This document shows positions 1 through 7,091 of a stretch of DNA of 32,360 bases, one piece after another. Both the position numbers and the translations under genes were made by a program. Where the stretch lies: NCBI GenBank assembly GCA_027036355.1, contig JALVQZ010000183.1, positions 1 through 32,360 on the forward strand. The letters run 5' to 3'. The notes under the pieces were generated by a model. The model ran no database searches, had not been told where the DNA came from, and saw only the letters and a list, made by a program, of their open reading frames with translations. The DNA comes from Acidimicrobiia bacterium. GTDB lineage: Bacteria; Actinomycetota; Acidimicrobiia; Spongiisociales; UBA5794. Numbering within the stretch: position 1 is the first letter of the stretch; each line of letters starts with the position of its first letter.

Positions 1-693
1 CCGCTGGAGGGACTCGACGTGGGGGGCGGGACGGACGCCCTCGTCACGTGACACCACCAGCGGTTCCCCCTTGCGTCGGGGCACCGTGACGGGAACGATC
101 TCGTCTTCGACGACCCCGCTGTCCGACGCCGCCGCGGCCCGCCGGTGGCTCTCCGCGGACCAGCGGTCCTGTTCCTCACGGCCGATCCCGAGCTGGGCGT
201 TCTTCCGATCGGAGGACTCGCCCATCAGACACGAGTCGAACGCGCAGAACAGCCCGTCGTGGGTGAGCGAATCGAGCAGGGTCGCATCGCCGTAGCGAAG
301 CCCGAGGCGGGCGCCCGGCAACACGTACGGAGCGTTCGTCATCGATTCCATCCCGCCGGCAACGACGAACGTGGACTCGCCGACGGCGATGTGCATGGCG
401 GCGTCGGCGATCGCCGTCATGCCGCTCAGGCAGACCTTGTTGATCGTCGTCGACGGGACGGTCATCGGCACGCCGCCTCTGACGGCAGCCTGCCGTGACG
501 TGATCTGACCCTGTCCGGCCTGGATGACGTGACCGAACAGCACCTCGTCGACGTCACCGCCGGCCAATCCGGCCCGTCGCAAGGCCCCCTCGATGGCGAT
601 CCCTCCGAGATCCATGGCCGTCAGCGGTGTGAACGCTCCCTGGAACCGCCCGATCGGCGTCCGGGCGATGGCGGTGATGACCGGGTTCTTCAT
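1..693 (-). CDS. acetyl-CoA C-acetyltransferase (thiolase), N-terminal 231 residues, cut by window edge
   Basis: A degradative/biosynthetic thiolase, which joins or cleaves acyl-CoAs such as acetoacetyl-CoA in the cytoplasm. The reading frame opens at ATG 693 (N-terminus MKNPVITAIARTPIGRF) and runs off the left edge without a stop. The thiolase N-terminal signature is clear, with the nucleophilic cysteine in NKVCLSGM and GGMESMTNAPYVLP further on. Family members are about 390 residues, so roughly 160 C-terminal residues, including the second catalytic Cys and His, lie outside the window. GAGGTG sits just before the ATG. It lies 58 bp downstream of the carboxylase epsilon-like gene and the methylmalonyl-CoA epimerase on the same strand, which suggests short-chain acyl-CoA or propionate metabolism. 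Exact substrate length cannot be told. Confidence 0.93.
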   Translation of the reverse strand, partial: MKNPVITAIARTPIGRFQGAFTPLTAMDLGGIAIEGALRRAGLAGGDVDEVLFGHVIQAGQGQITSRQAAVRGGVPMTVPSTTINKVCLSGMTAIADAAMHIAVGESTFVVAGGMESMTNAPYVLPGARLGLRYGDATLLDSLTHDGLFCAFDSCLMGESSDRKNAQLGIGREEQDRWSAESHRRAAAASDSGVVEDEIVPVTVPRRKGEPLVVSRDEGVRPAPHVESLQR

Positions 694-719
694 GGCACCT
701 CGCGATCGACGACACCCCG

Positions 720-725
720 ATGCTA
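720..725 (-). promoter_or_regulatory. candidate -10 hexamer (TAGCAT) for the thiolase gene
   Basis: TAGCAT lies 26 bases before the thiolase ATG, leaving a short leader that contains the GAGGTG ribosome-binding sequence. No convincing -35 element was seen. This would let the thiolase be transcribed separately from the epimerase operon. Confidence 0.4.
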
Positions 726-751
726 CCGGCTGGTCCCGCAGGGGCGAGCGG

Positions 752-976
752 TCAGCTCTCCTCCGTCTCCTCGATGGCCGCCCACGGTCGGGCGTCGTAC
801 ACGTGGGAAGGAAGCGGGGCCTGGACCTCCCTCGGCCGCCACGACTCCACCCAGGCGCTCTGCCGCGGCGGGGCCGGAGGCTTGGCCCGAGCCGCCGCCT
901 CTTCCGCTTCGAGGTGCACGATCACCGCGGCGATGGCGGCAGCGACGTCGGGGCCCGGATCACCCGAGATCTTCAT
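752..976 (-). CDS. acyl-CoA carboxylase epsilon-like small subunit
   Basis: A 74-residue protein resembling the actinobacterial AccE/PccE family, the small epsilon subunit that stabilises acetyl-/propionyl-CoA carboxylase alpha-beta complexes. Visible traits are an N-terminal beta strand and GDPGP turn (MKISGDPGPDVAAAIAAVI), one long Ala/Glu-rich helix, a Pro-rich hinge and a C-terminal SAWVESWRPRE-type tail ending in an acidic stretch. The family is short and poorly conserved, so the call rests on length, layout and context. Its ATG overlaps the epimerase stop by four bases (ATGA), so the two are almost certainly translated together. Carboxylase alpha and beta subunits are not in the window. 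Confidence 0.62.
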   Translation of the reverse strand: MKISGDPGPDVAAAIAAVIVHLEAEEAAARAKPPAPPRQSAWVESWRPREVQAPLPSHVYDARPWAAIEETEES

Positions 977-1389
977 GCGCCGTCGACCTCCACCTCGACG
1001 AGTTCGATCAGCGTACCGGAGAACGACGAGGGATGGACGAAGGCGATCCGATGCCCGCCACCGCCGATACGCGGTTCGTCGTCGATCAGGCGCGCCCCGG
1101 TCGACCGGAGATGCTCCAGCGCGGCCTCGATGTCGAACACGGCGAACGCCACGTGATGGAGCCCCTCCCCGCGCCGGTCGAGGAAGCGGCCGACGGGCGT
1201 GTCGGGAGCCAGGGGAGCGAGGAGCTGAACGTGCGAGCCGCCGATCGCCAGCATCGCCTCTTCGACCCCCTGCTCGGCGACGACCTCCCGGCGCTGCACC
1301 GCGACGCCGTAGAGCTCACCGAACCGCTGCACGGCTTCGTCGAGATCGGCGACGGCGATCGCCACGTGGTCGATGTTGTAGGGGAGCAT
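973..1389 (-). CDS. mce: methylmalonyl-CoA epimerase
   Basis: A 138-residue VOC-fold enzyme that interconverts (S)- and (R)-methylmalonyl-CoA between propionyl-CoA carboxylase and the B12-dependent mutase. The metal ligands expected from the family are present: His8 (DHVAIAV), Gln55 (HVQLL), His79 (LHHVAF) and Glu129 (LIELVEV). Full length for the family. The start at 1389 has no Shine-Dalgarno; a TATCCT hexamer ends six bases before the ATG, so the mRNA is probably leaderless. It is the first gene of a pair with the epsilon-like subunit, with the thiolase further downstream. Confidence 0.92.
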   Translation of the reverse strand: MLPYNIDHVAIAVADLDEAVQRFGELYGVAVQRREVVAEQGVEEAMLAIGGSHVQLLAPLAPDTPVGRFLDRRGEGLHHVAFAVFDIEAALEHLRSTGARLIDDEPRIGGGGHRIAFVHPSSFSGTLIELVEVEVDGA

Positions 1390-1395
1390 CGGGTC

Positions 1396-1401
1396 AGGAT
1401 A
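1396..1401 (-). promoter_or_regulatory. -10 hexamer TATCCT, leaderless promoter of the epimerase operon
   Basis: TATCCT is followed by exactly six bases and then the epimerase ATG at 1389, placing the likely transcription start on the start codon. No ribosome-binding site is present. Confidence 0.6.
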
Positions 1402-1418
1402 GGACCGGCCGCTGCGCC

Positions 1419-2720
1419 CTACGCCCCGACGGACTCCTGATCGGAGACGGCGTCGGCGTCCACCGCCGCCGTCTCGACACGCCGCACCGTGAAACAGAAG
1501 CGGGATCCCACCGGGAACCGAGCCTCGTACCAGAGGTCGCCGCCCATCGCCCGCGCCAGCTTCCTGGCGATCGGCAGGCCCAGCCCGACACCCTGCTGCA
1601 GGCGGGCGTCACCCTTGGAGAGCTGCTCGAAATGCTCGAAGATGCGTTCCGTCGCCTCCTCCGGCACGCCCTTGCCGTTGTCGTTGACGACGATCATGTA
1701 CATGCCCTGGGGCGCGAGCTCTCCCTCGATGAGGATCTGGTCGCCGCCGTACTTGCGTGCGTTCTCCACCAGGTTGCGGAGGATCTGTCGGAGCCGCACC
1801 GGGTCGGCCGCGACGTCGACGTCGCCGGGGAGCTCGATCGAGTACTCCTTCTCCCCCTTGAGGATGGTCTCGCACACCTCCGCCGACACCTCGGCCACGT
1901 TGACCGGTTGAGGCTCCAGACGGAGCTGACCGGCCTCGAGACGCGGGATGACCAAGATGTCCTCGACGAGGTCGGCCAGGTGGTCGGTCTCGCGACGCAT
2001 GATGGACAGGAACTCCTCGACCTCCTCGGGCGGCAGGGACCGCCAGCTCTCCCGCAGCGCCTCGGTGAACCCGGCGATGCCCGTCAAGGGCGTGCGGAGC
2101 TCGTGGCTGACCATCGAGACGAACTCGTTCTTCAGTGCCACGGCCCGCCGTTCGGCCTCGAGCGCATCTTGCTGACGGTCCTGGGCTCGCAACAGGGAAC
2201 GGACGGCGCCGTAGAGGACCACGACGACGACCGTCGTGTATACACCGGCGATGGCTACGTCGGTCCACAGCAGCGCCCCGGCGCTGCGTCCTGGGCCCGC
2301 CAAGAGCCCGTGGGGAGCGAACAACGTGACGAAGAGCTGGGCTCCGGCGGCGTACAGCGCCACCAGGAGCGCCGACGTCCGTGGCAGCAGGAGCAGCGCC
2401 GCCGTCAGGAAGTACAGGAACGACGCCACCTGTGATGCAGGGGCGGTCCCCCACATCAGCAATCCGATCCAACCCAAGGTGATGTCGATCAGCAGCGGAG
2501 GAAGGGCGCTCGAGCCGTGGTTCCGTCGCCGCAGGCCGTCGACGGCGATGACCCCGGACCCGACGATCATGGGCGCGGCCACGTACCCGGTCCGCCACCA
2601 GAGGAAGGCGAAGGCCACCATCGCCGCGAACCCGGCGAGGGCGCGCATGGTGTTGAGCGCCGCGCGGAGCTCTTCGTAGCGGATCGGCGCCCGCCGCTGC
2701 CCTCGTTCTGCCGGGATCAT
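1419..2720 (-). CDS. membrane sensor histidine kinase
   Basis: A 433-residue two-component sensor kinase. Residues about 25-171 contain roughly six hydrophobic segments with almost no extracytoplasmic loops, so sensing is likely within or at the membrane. A short coiled coil (about 172-195) leads into the HisKA domain with phospho-accepting His206 in SHELRTPL. The ATPase domain shows the N box (NLVENARKYG, Asn320), the G1 box (DNGKG) and the G2 box GVGLGL (377-382). GAGGCGAGCGAGG precedes the ATG. No response regulator is adjacent, so the partner is unknown; the nearest receiver is the stand-alone protein at 8431-8790. Confidence 0.93.
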   Translation of the reverse strand: MIPAERGQRRAPIRYEELRAALNTMRALAGFAAMVAFAFLWWRTGYVAAPMIVGSGVIAVDGLRRRNHGSSALPPLLIDITLGWIGLLMWGTAPASQVASFLYFLTAALLLLPRTSALLVALYAAGAQLFVTLFAPHGLLAGPGRSAGALLWTDVAIAGVYTTVVVVVLYGAVRSLLRAQDRQQDALEAERRAVALKNEFVSMVSHELRTPLTGIAGFTEALRESWRSLPPEEVEEFLSIMRRETDHLADLVEDILVIPRLEAGQLRLEPQPVNVAEVSAEVCETILKGEKEYSIELPGDVDVAADPVRLRQILRNLVENARKYGGDQILIEGELAPQGMYMIVVNDNGKGVPEEATERIFEHFEQLSKGDARLQQGVGLGLPIARKLARAMGGDLWYEARFPVGSRFCFTVRRVETAAVDADAVSDQESVGA

Positions 2721-2833
2721 TCGGCCTCGCTCGCCTCGAAGCTTCCCCGTTCATATCGGACCGCGACCGCCGACGGTGAAGGACCTTCTCGCTCCCGACC
2801 CCTTCGTGTGCGGGAACCCGTCGGTTCTCGCCC

Positions 2834-3676
2834 TCACGAGGCGCGACGGGACCGGAGCCGGGCGACGACGTCGTCGGGAACGTTCAGTGAGCCTCTCCCC
2901 CGGCCGACGGCGATCCCCGGCTTGCCCGCTCCGTGGAAGTCCGAGCCTCCGGTGGCGACCAGGCCGAGCGCCCGCGCCACCTCGCCGAGGGTCTCGCGCA
3001 ACGGGAGCGGATGCTCGGGGTACTCCACCTCGATCCCACCCAATCCGAGGGCGGCGAGCTCTTCGAACAGCCTTCGGTAGCTCGCTCGGTTGCCGTCGAT
3101 CGTGTAGGGATGGGCGACGACCGAGACGGCGCCCGAGTCGCGGGCGAGCGAGATCGCTTCGGCTGCCGCCAGGCGAGGGCGCTCCTCGTAGGCGACACCG
3201 CCGTCGTGGAGCAGGTCGGTGAAGACCGCCGACCGGTTCGGGAACAGGCCTCGGGCGACGAGGGCATCGGCGATGTGGGGCCGCCCGACCGCCTCACCGC
3301 CGGCTTGGGCGAGCACGTCGTCGACGGTGATGTCGTAGCCCAGGTCGCGCAGCTTGGCGATGATCCGTCGGTTCCGCGCCGTTCGACCTTCGCGCAGCTC
3401 GGCGAGCCGATCCTGGAGCGGACCGCGACCGGGCTCGAGGAAGTAGACGAGCAGGTGCAGCTTCCGGCCGTCGTGGTCGACCGACAGCTCGACCCCCGGC
3501 ACCAGCTCGACACCCGAACGTTCGGCTGCGGCACGGGCTTCGGGCACCCCCGAGAGGGTGTCGTGGTCCGTCAGCGCCACCGCCGACAGTCCGGCGGCCG
3601 CGGCGAGCTCCACGATCCGCGCCGGGGTCTCCGTCCCGTCCGATGCCGTCGAATGGGTATGGAGGTCGACGCTCAC
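2834..3676 (-). CDS. PHP-domain phosphoesterase (TrpH/RNase AM-like)
   Basis: A 280-residue PHP metallophosphoesterase. Members close to this type (YciV/TrpH) hydrolyse 3',5'-nucleoside bisphosphates or trim RNA 5' ends. Metal ligands are all visible: His6 and His8 in DLHTHS, Asp13, His38 in TDHDT, Glu63 in GVELS, His74, His134 in GRPHIA, His189 in VAHPY, and Asp246 and His248 in SDFHG. Length matches the family. The GTG start overlaps the stop of the upstream 56-residue gene (GTGA), so translation is probably coupled. Substrate assignment is by family only. Confidence 0.9.
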   Translation of the reverse strand: MSVDLHTHSTASDGTETPARIVELAAAAGLSAVALTDHDTLSGVPEARAAAERSGVELVPGVELSVDHDGRKLHLLVYFLEPGRGPLQDRLAELREGRTARNRRIIAKLRDLGYDITVDDVLAQAGGEAVGRPHIADALVARGLFPNRSAVFTDLLHDGGVAYEERPRLAAAEAISLARDSGAVSVVAHPYTIDGNRASYRRLFEELAALGLGGIEVEYPEHPLPLRETLGEVARALGLVATGGSDFHGAGKPGIAVGRGRGSLNVPDDVVARLRSRRAS

Positions 3677-3843
3677 TTCCCGAACAGCACCGTGAAGGCC
3701 ACCAGGATCGCTCCGAACACCAGGGCGAAGGTGGCGTAGCGCTTGATGATGGCGATCGCCTGGCGCTTCCGCTCCTCCCTGGCCCGCTCGGCCCGGCGCA
3801 GCTCGCGGTTGGCCCGCTGACGTTCTCGCTTCTCCGAAGCCAT
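3673..3843 (-). CDS. 56-residue basic single-span membrane protein
   Basis: A short ORF starting MASEKRERQRANRELRRAER. It has a highly charged, mainly basic helical N-terminal half (about residues 4-34) followed by one hydrophobic segment (about 36-54) and a C-terminal FGK. This is the layout of the N-terminal charged-helix-plus-anchor found on many actinobacterial cyclophilins, and the gene sits 24 bp downstream of a cyclophilin that uses a lipoprotein signal instead. A TAGCCT -10 hexamer ends six bases before the ATG, so it probably has its own leaderless mRNA, and the PHP gene starts within its stop. Function unknown; a membrane tether or partner for the cyclophilin is only an inference. 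Confidence 0.75.
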   Translation of the reverse strand: MASEKRERQRANRELRRAERAREERKRQAIAIIKRYATFALVFGAILVAFTVLFGK

Positions 3844-3849
3844 GGTCCG

Positions 3850-3855
3850 AGGCTA
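3850..3855 (-). promoter_or_regulatory. -10 hexamer TAGCCT, leaderless promoter of the small membrane protein/PHP pair
   Basis: TAGCCT, then six bases, then ATG 3843. There is no Shine-Dalgarno sequence. It lies in the gap after the cyclophilin stop. Confidence 0.55.
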
Positions 3856-3867
3856 GTAGCGCACCCG

Positions 3868-4611
3868 TCAGGGGCTCTGCTCGACGCTCGCGGCCTCGAC
3901 GAAGGGGGTCTCGAGGGGGGTCGACGCCACCGGATCCTGCGAGATCCGCGACCGTCCGAGGGGCAAGCCGGCGATCGTGTCGACGACGTCCATGCCCTCG
4001 ACGACGCGGCCGACGACGGTGAACGTCGGCGGGAGGGACGCGTCGTCGAGGAGGATGAAGAACTGCGACCCGGTCGTTCCCGGCCCGGCGTTGGCCATCG
4101 CCACGACGCCCCGCCGGTACACCCCCGAGTCCGTGGGGAACTCGTCGGGCACGGTGAACCCCGGTCCCCCGTAGCCCGACGCGGTCGGGTCGCCGCCCTG
4201 GACCACGAACCCGGGGATGACCCGATGCAGGACCGTCCCGTCGAAGAACCCTTCGTCGGCGAGGAAGGCCAAGGCGTTCGTGGTGGCGGGAGCTTCCGCC
4301 ACGTCCAGCTCGACGGTCACGTCGCCGCAGGAGGTGCGCAGGACCAGCCGGGTGGTTCCCGACGGATCGAGGCCCATGTCGCGAGGCGCATCGAAGGCCC
4401 GGTCGGTGTCTGGCCGGGGCGGCAGGTCGCCGCCGCAGGCGACGGGCTGGGCCCGGAACTCGTCGATGTCGGCGGGAACGACCTTCAACGGCACGGTCGA
4501 CGGCGTCGACGGTGTGGTCGACGGGGCGGTGGATGGCACCGCGGAGGAGGTCCCGCCGCAGGCGGCGGCGAGCAGGCCGAGGGCGACGACGAGGACGGCG
4601 ATCCGTGACAC
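3868..4611 (-). CDS. peptidyl-prolyl cis-trans isomerase (cyclophilin), lipoprotein
   Basis: A 247-residue exported cyclophilin that catalyses proline isomerisation outside the membrane. From GTG 4611 the N-terminus is a short lipoprotein signal ending LLAAAC with the lipidated Cys at 18, then a Ser/Thr/Pro-rich linker (about 20-48). The cyclophilin fold follows, with catalytic motifs [15 protein letters not shown] and SQFFILLDD. The ORF stays open far upstream across aspartokinase, but that is an antisense shadow: GTG 4611 is the only plausible start at the signal peptide, and a TAGCAT hexamer ends eight bases before it. It is divergent from aspartokinase. Confidence 0.9.
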   Translation of the reverse strand: MSRIAVLVVALGLLAAACGGTSSAVPSTAPSTTPSTPSTVPLKVVPADIDEFRAQPVACGGDLPPRPDTDRAFDAPRDMGLDPSGTTRLVLRTSCGDVTVELDVAEAPATTNALAFLADEGFFDGTVLHRVIPGFVVQGGDPTASGYGGPGFTVPDEFPTDSGVYRRGVVAMANAGPGTTGSQFFILLDDASLPPTFTVVGRVVEGMDVVDTIAGLPLGRSRISQDPVASTPLETPFVEAASVEQSP

Positions 4612-4619
4612 GGAACGCG

Positions 4620-4625
4620 ATGCTA
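4620..4625 (-). promoter_or_regulatory. -10 hexamer TAGCAT upstream of cyclophilin
   Basis: Ends eight bases before GTG 4611, giving an almost leaderless transcript and supporting that start codon. Confidence 0.45.
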
Positions 4626-4670
4626 CGGACGTCGCGGCGTAGTCGACACCATCCAAGGTGCGGCGGCTCC

Positions 4671-4676
4671 TACACT
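4671..4676 (+). promoter_or_regulatory. -10 hexamer TACACT upstream of aspartokinase
   Basis: TACACT ends ten bases before ATG 4687. No Shine-Dalgarno is present for the alpha start, so translation would begin within three or four bases of the mRNA 5' end. It shares the 75-bp divergent region with the cyclophilin promoter. Confidence 0.45.
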
Positions 4677-4686
4677 CCCGCGCACG

Positions 4687-5916
4687 ATGGCTCTCGTGGT
4701 ACAGAAGTTCGGCGGAACCTCCGTGGCCGACGCCGACCGCATCAAGAACGTGGCGCGCCGCGTCGTCGAACGCCACGCCGAAGGCAACCAGGTCGTCGTC
4801 GTCGTGTCGGCCATGGGCCACACCACCGACGAGCTCCTCGACCTGGCTTCCGAGGTCGCCACGACGCCGCATCCCCGGGAGCTCGACATGTTGCTCACCG
4901 CTGGCGAGCGCATCTCCATGGCGTTGTGCGCCATGGCCATCGAAGAGCGCGGCGTCCCGGCGATGAGCCTCACCGGGTCCCAGGCCGGCATCCTGACCAC
5001 CGCCCAGCACGGACAGGCCGAGATCGTCGACATCCGCGGCGATCGGGTCCGCAAGGGCCTCGAAGAGGGGAAGGTCGTGATCGTCGCCGGGTTCCAAGGG
5101 GTCGACCCGACCTCCCGCGACGTCACCACCTTGGGTCGCGGCGGCTCCGATGCGACGGCCGTCGCGCTCGCCGCGGTCCTGGGCGCCGACGAATGCGAGA
5201 TCTTCACCGACGTCGACGGCGTCTACACCGCCGACCCTCGGGTCGTGCCGAACGCCAGGAAGCTCCCCGAGGTCTCCTTCGAGGAGATGCTCGAACTGTC
5301 CGGAGCGGGCGCCGGCGTGCTCATGGCGCGCAGCGTCGAGTTCGGCCGTCGCTATCGCATCCCCATCCACGTTCGATCCTCGTTCCACGACGGCCCGGGA
5401 ACCTGGGTCAAGGAGGACACCATGGAAGAAGCCATCATCCGGGGCATCGCCCACGACACCGACGAGACCAAGGTCACGGTCCACGGCGTCCCCGACAAGC
5501 CCGGGGTCGCCGCCGGATTGTTCGAGCCCCTCGCCGACGCCGGGGTGAACGTCGACATGATCGTCCAGAACGTCTCCCGTGAAGGGGTCACCGACATCTC
5601 GTTCACGGTGCCGAAGGCGTCGGCCGACGCGGCTCGCGACATCTCGGCCCGCGTCGCCGAGGATGTCGGCGCCGGCGGCGTCGACATCGACCCGGACATC
5701 GCCAAGGTGTCGCTGGTGGGCGCAGGGATGAAGTCCGAATCGGGCATCGCCGCCAAGATGTTCCGCATCCTGTCGGACCATGGCATCAACATCGAGATGA
5801 TCTCGACGTCGCCGATCAGGATCAGCTGTGTGGTCCGAGGCACCGACACCCTCGAAGCGGTGCGGACCCTCCATGACGGCTTCGGGCTCGGGAGCACCGG
5901 AGGGGACGATGACTGA
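4687..5916 (+). CDS. ask: aspartate kinase, alpha subunit
   Basis: A 409-residue aspartokinase, the first committed step to lysine, threonine, methionine and diaminopimelate. The kinase domain begins [10 protein letters not shown] (residues 4-13) and contains [11 protein letters not shown] and the [13 protein letters not shown] substrate region. Two ACT domains occupy the last 160 residues (for example [11 protein letters not shown] and the ISTSPIRIS allosteric segment), implying feedback control by lysine and/or threonine. Length matches the actinobacterial and Bacillus alpha-beta type. The 3' end overlaps asd by eight bases. A second protein is encoded in the same frame (see the 5422 entry). 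Confidence 0.97.
   Translation: MALVVQKFGGTSVADADRIKNVARRVVERHAEGNQVVVVVSAMGHTTDELLDLASEVATTPHPRELDMLLTAGERISMALCAMAIEERGVPAMSLTGSQAGILTTAQHGQAEIVDIRGDRVRKGLEEGKVVIVAGFQGVDPTSRDVTTLGRGGSDATAVALAAVLGADECEIFTDVDGVYTADPRVVPNARKLPEVSFEEMLELSGAGAGVLMARSVEFGRRYRIPIHVRSSFHDGPGTWVKEDTMEEAIIRGIAHDTDETKVTVHGVPDKPGVAAGLFEPLADAGVNVDMIVQNVSREGVTDISFTVPKASADAARDISARVAEDVGAGGVDIDPDIAKVSLVGAGMKSESGIAAKMFRILSDHGINIEMISTSPIRISCVVRGTDTLEAVRTLHDGFGLGSTGGDDD
5422..5916 (+). CDS. aspartate kinase beta subunit from an internal in-frame start
   Basis: Inside the alpha gene, a textbook AAGGAGG (5410-5416) is followed by five bases and ATG 5422. The product is 164 residues ([20 protein letters not shown] at its start) and consists only of the two regulatory ACT domains. 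This matches the in-frame beta subunit known from Corynebacterium lysC and Bacillus aspartokinase, where alpha and beta assemble as a heterotetramer. The site is striking because the alpha start itself has no Shine-Dalgarno. Confidence 0.82.
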   Translation: MEEAIIRGIAHDTDETKVTVHGVPDKPGVAAGLFEPLADAGVNVDMIVQNVSREGVTDISFTVPKASADAARDISARVAEDVGAGGVDIDPDIAKVSLVGAGMKSESGIAAKMFRILSDHGINIEMISTSPIRISCVVRGTDTLEAVRTLHDGFGLGSTGGDDD

Positions 5917-6937
5917 CGCACGTCCCACGGTCGCCGTCGTCGGCGCCACCGGAGCGGTGGGAAGAACGATGGTCGAGATCCTCGGCGAGCGTTCGTTCCC
6001 CGCCTCGGGGTTGCGGCTCATGGCGTCGCACCGCTCCGCCGGTTCGGTCGTCGATACGGCCTGGGGTCCGATCGAGGTCGAGGACCTCGCCCAGGCCGAT
6101 CCGGCGGGCATCGACATCGCGCTGTTCTCGGCCGGGGGAGACCGATCCCGCCGCTACGCCCCGGCGTTCGCGGACGCCGGAGCGACCGTGATCGACAACT
6201 CGTCCGCCTTCCGCATGGATCCCGATGTCCCCCTCGTGGTCGCCGGGGTGAACGACGCGGCGATCGCCGACGCTCCCCGCGGCATCGTCGCCAACCCCAA
6301 CTGCACGACGATGGCCCTCCTCATGGCTACCGGGCCGCTCCACGAGCTCGCCGGCCTCCGTCGACTCGTCGCCTCGTCCTATCAGGCCGTCTCGGGAAGC
6401 GGGCAGGCGGGGATCGAGGTCCTCTCCCAGGAGGTGGCGATGCTGTCCGCCGACCGCGAGGCGCTCGTTCGCGGCGGATGGAAGGATCCCGGAAACGCCC
6501 TCTACCAGCGTCCCATCGGCTTCAACGTCGTCCCCCTCGCCGGTTCGATCACCGACGCGGGCTACACCGACGAGGAATGGAAGCTCGTCAACGAGACACG
6601 CAAGATCCTGGGCGCTCCCGACGTCGCCGTCGAACCGACCTGCGTGCGGGTTCCCACGATGGCCGGCCACGGTATCGCGGCCACGATGTGGTTCGATCGG
6701 CCGGTCTCAAGGGCGGAGGCGATCGAGGTACTCGAGGGCTCCCCTGGGGTCGAGATCTGGGACGACGATCGGGTGCCCACTCCGTTGGACTCGGCGGGAC
6801 GCGACGACGTCCTGGTGGGACGGGTCCGAGGAACCCTCGGCGAACCCGGTGGGATCTCCCTGTGGGTGGTGGGCGACAACCTCCGCAAGGGCGCGGCCCT
6901 CAACGCCGTCCAGCTCGCCGAACTGCTGCTCCGCTGA
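5909..6937 (+). CDS. asd: aspartate-semialdehyde dehydrogenase
   Basis: A 342-residue NADPH-dependent dehydrogenase that reduces aspartyl phosphate, the product of the preceding kinase. The Rossmann motif [16 protein letters not shown] is at 10-25, the nucleophile Cys132 in NPNCTTM, Gln159 in [10 protein letters not shown] and the catalytic His254 in [13 protein letters not shown] 5909 was chosen because GGAGGGG lies just before it and it gives the expected N-terminus. It overlaps ask by eight bases, so the two are co-translated. A hairpin follows the stop at 6976. Confidence 0.97.
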   Translation: MTDARPTVAVVGATGAVGRTMVEILGERSFPASGLRLMASHRSAGSVVDTAWGPIEVEDLAQADPAGIDIALFSAGGDRSRRYAPAFADAGATVIDNSSAFRMDPDVPLVVAGVNDAAIADAPRGIVANPNCTTMALLMATGPLHELAGLRRLVASSYQAVSGSGQAGIEVLSQEVAMLSADREALVRGGWKDPGNALYQRPIGFNVVPLAGSITDAGYTDEEWKLVNETRKILGAPDVAVEPTCVRVPTMAGHGIAATMWFDRPVSRAEAIEVLEGSPGVEIWDDDRVPTPLDSAGRDDVLVGRVRGTLGEPGGISLWVVGDNLRKGAALNAVQLAELLLR

Positions 6938-6975
6938 CGTCGAAGGAGACCCTCGCGGACCCGGGGAACGAACGA

Positions 6976-7000
6976 AGCCGGCGGGAGTACCCCGCCGGCT
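6976..7000. terminator. perfect 10-bp hairpin between asd and tRNA-Pro
   Basis: AGCCGGCGGG and CCCGCCGGCT form a perfect 10-bp stem around a five-base loop. It lies 38 bp after the asd stop and 4 bp beyond the 3' end of the tRNA on the opposite strand, so it can serve both. On the minus strand the stem is followed by a T-rich run (TTCGTTCGTT), which favours it as the tRNA terminator. Confidence 0.6.
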
Positions 7001-7004
7001 CCGG

Positions 7005-7078
7005 TCGGGACGGCCGGATTTGAACCGGCGACCTCATCGTCCCGAACGATGCGCGCTGCCAAACTGCGCCACGTCCCG
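7005..7078 (-). tRNA. tRNA-Pro(CGG)
   Basis: A 74-base cloverleaf on the minus strand. The acceptor stem pairs CGGGACG with CGTCCCG (discriminator A at 7005). The D arm is GCGCAGTTTGGCAGCGC, the anticodon stem is CATCG/CGATG with loop TTCGGGA (anticodon CGG), and the T arm is GCCGG-TTCAAAT-CCGGC. CCA is not encoded (CCG follows). A TAGACT hexamer at 7089-7094 lies ten bases upstream and may be its -10 element, overlapping the stop codon of the next gene. Confidence 0.95.
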
Positions 7079-7091
7079 CTGGGGACGGAGT

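Noticed and set aside
720-2435. 571-residue plus-strand frame
   Set aside because: Antisense to the epsilon-like gene, the epimerase and the histidine kinase; Arg-rich shadow composition.
4612-6117. Upstream extension of the cyclophilin frame to 749 residues
   Set aside because: The extra part is antisense to aspartokinase and asd, and the real protein starts with a lipoprotein signal at GTG 4611.
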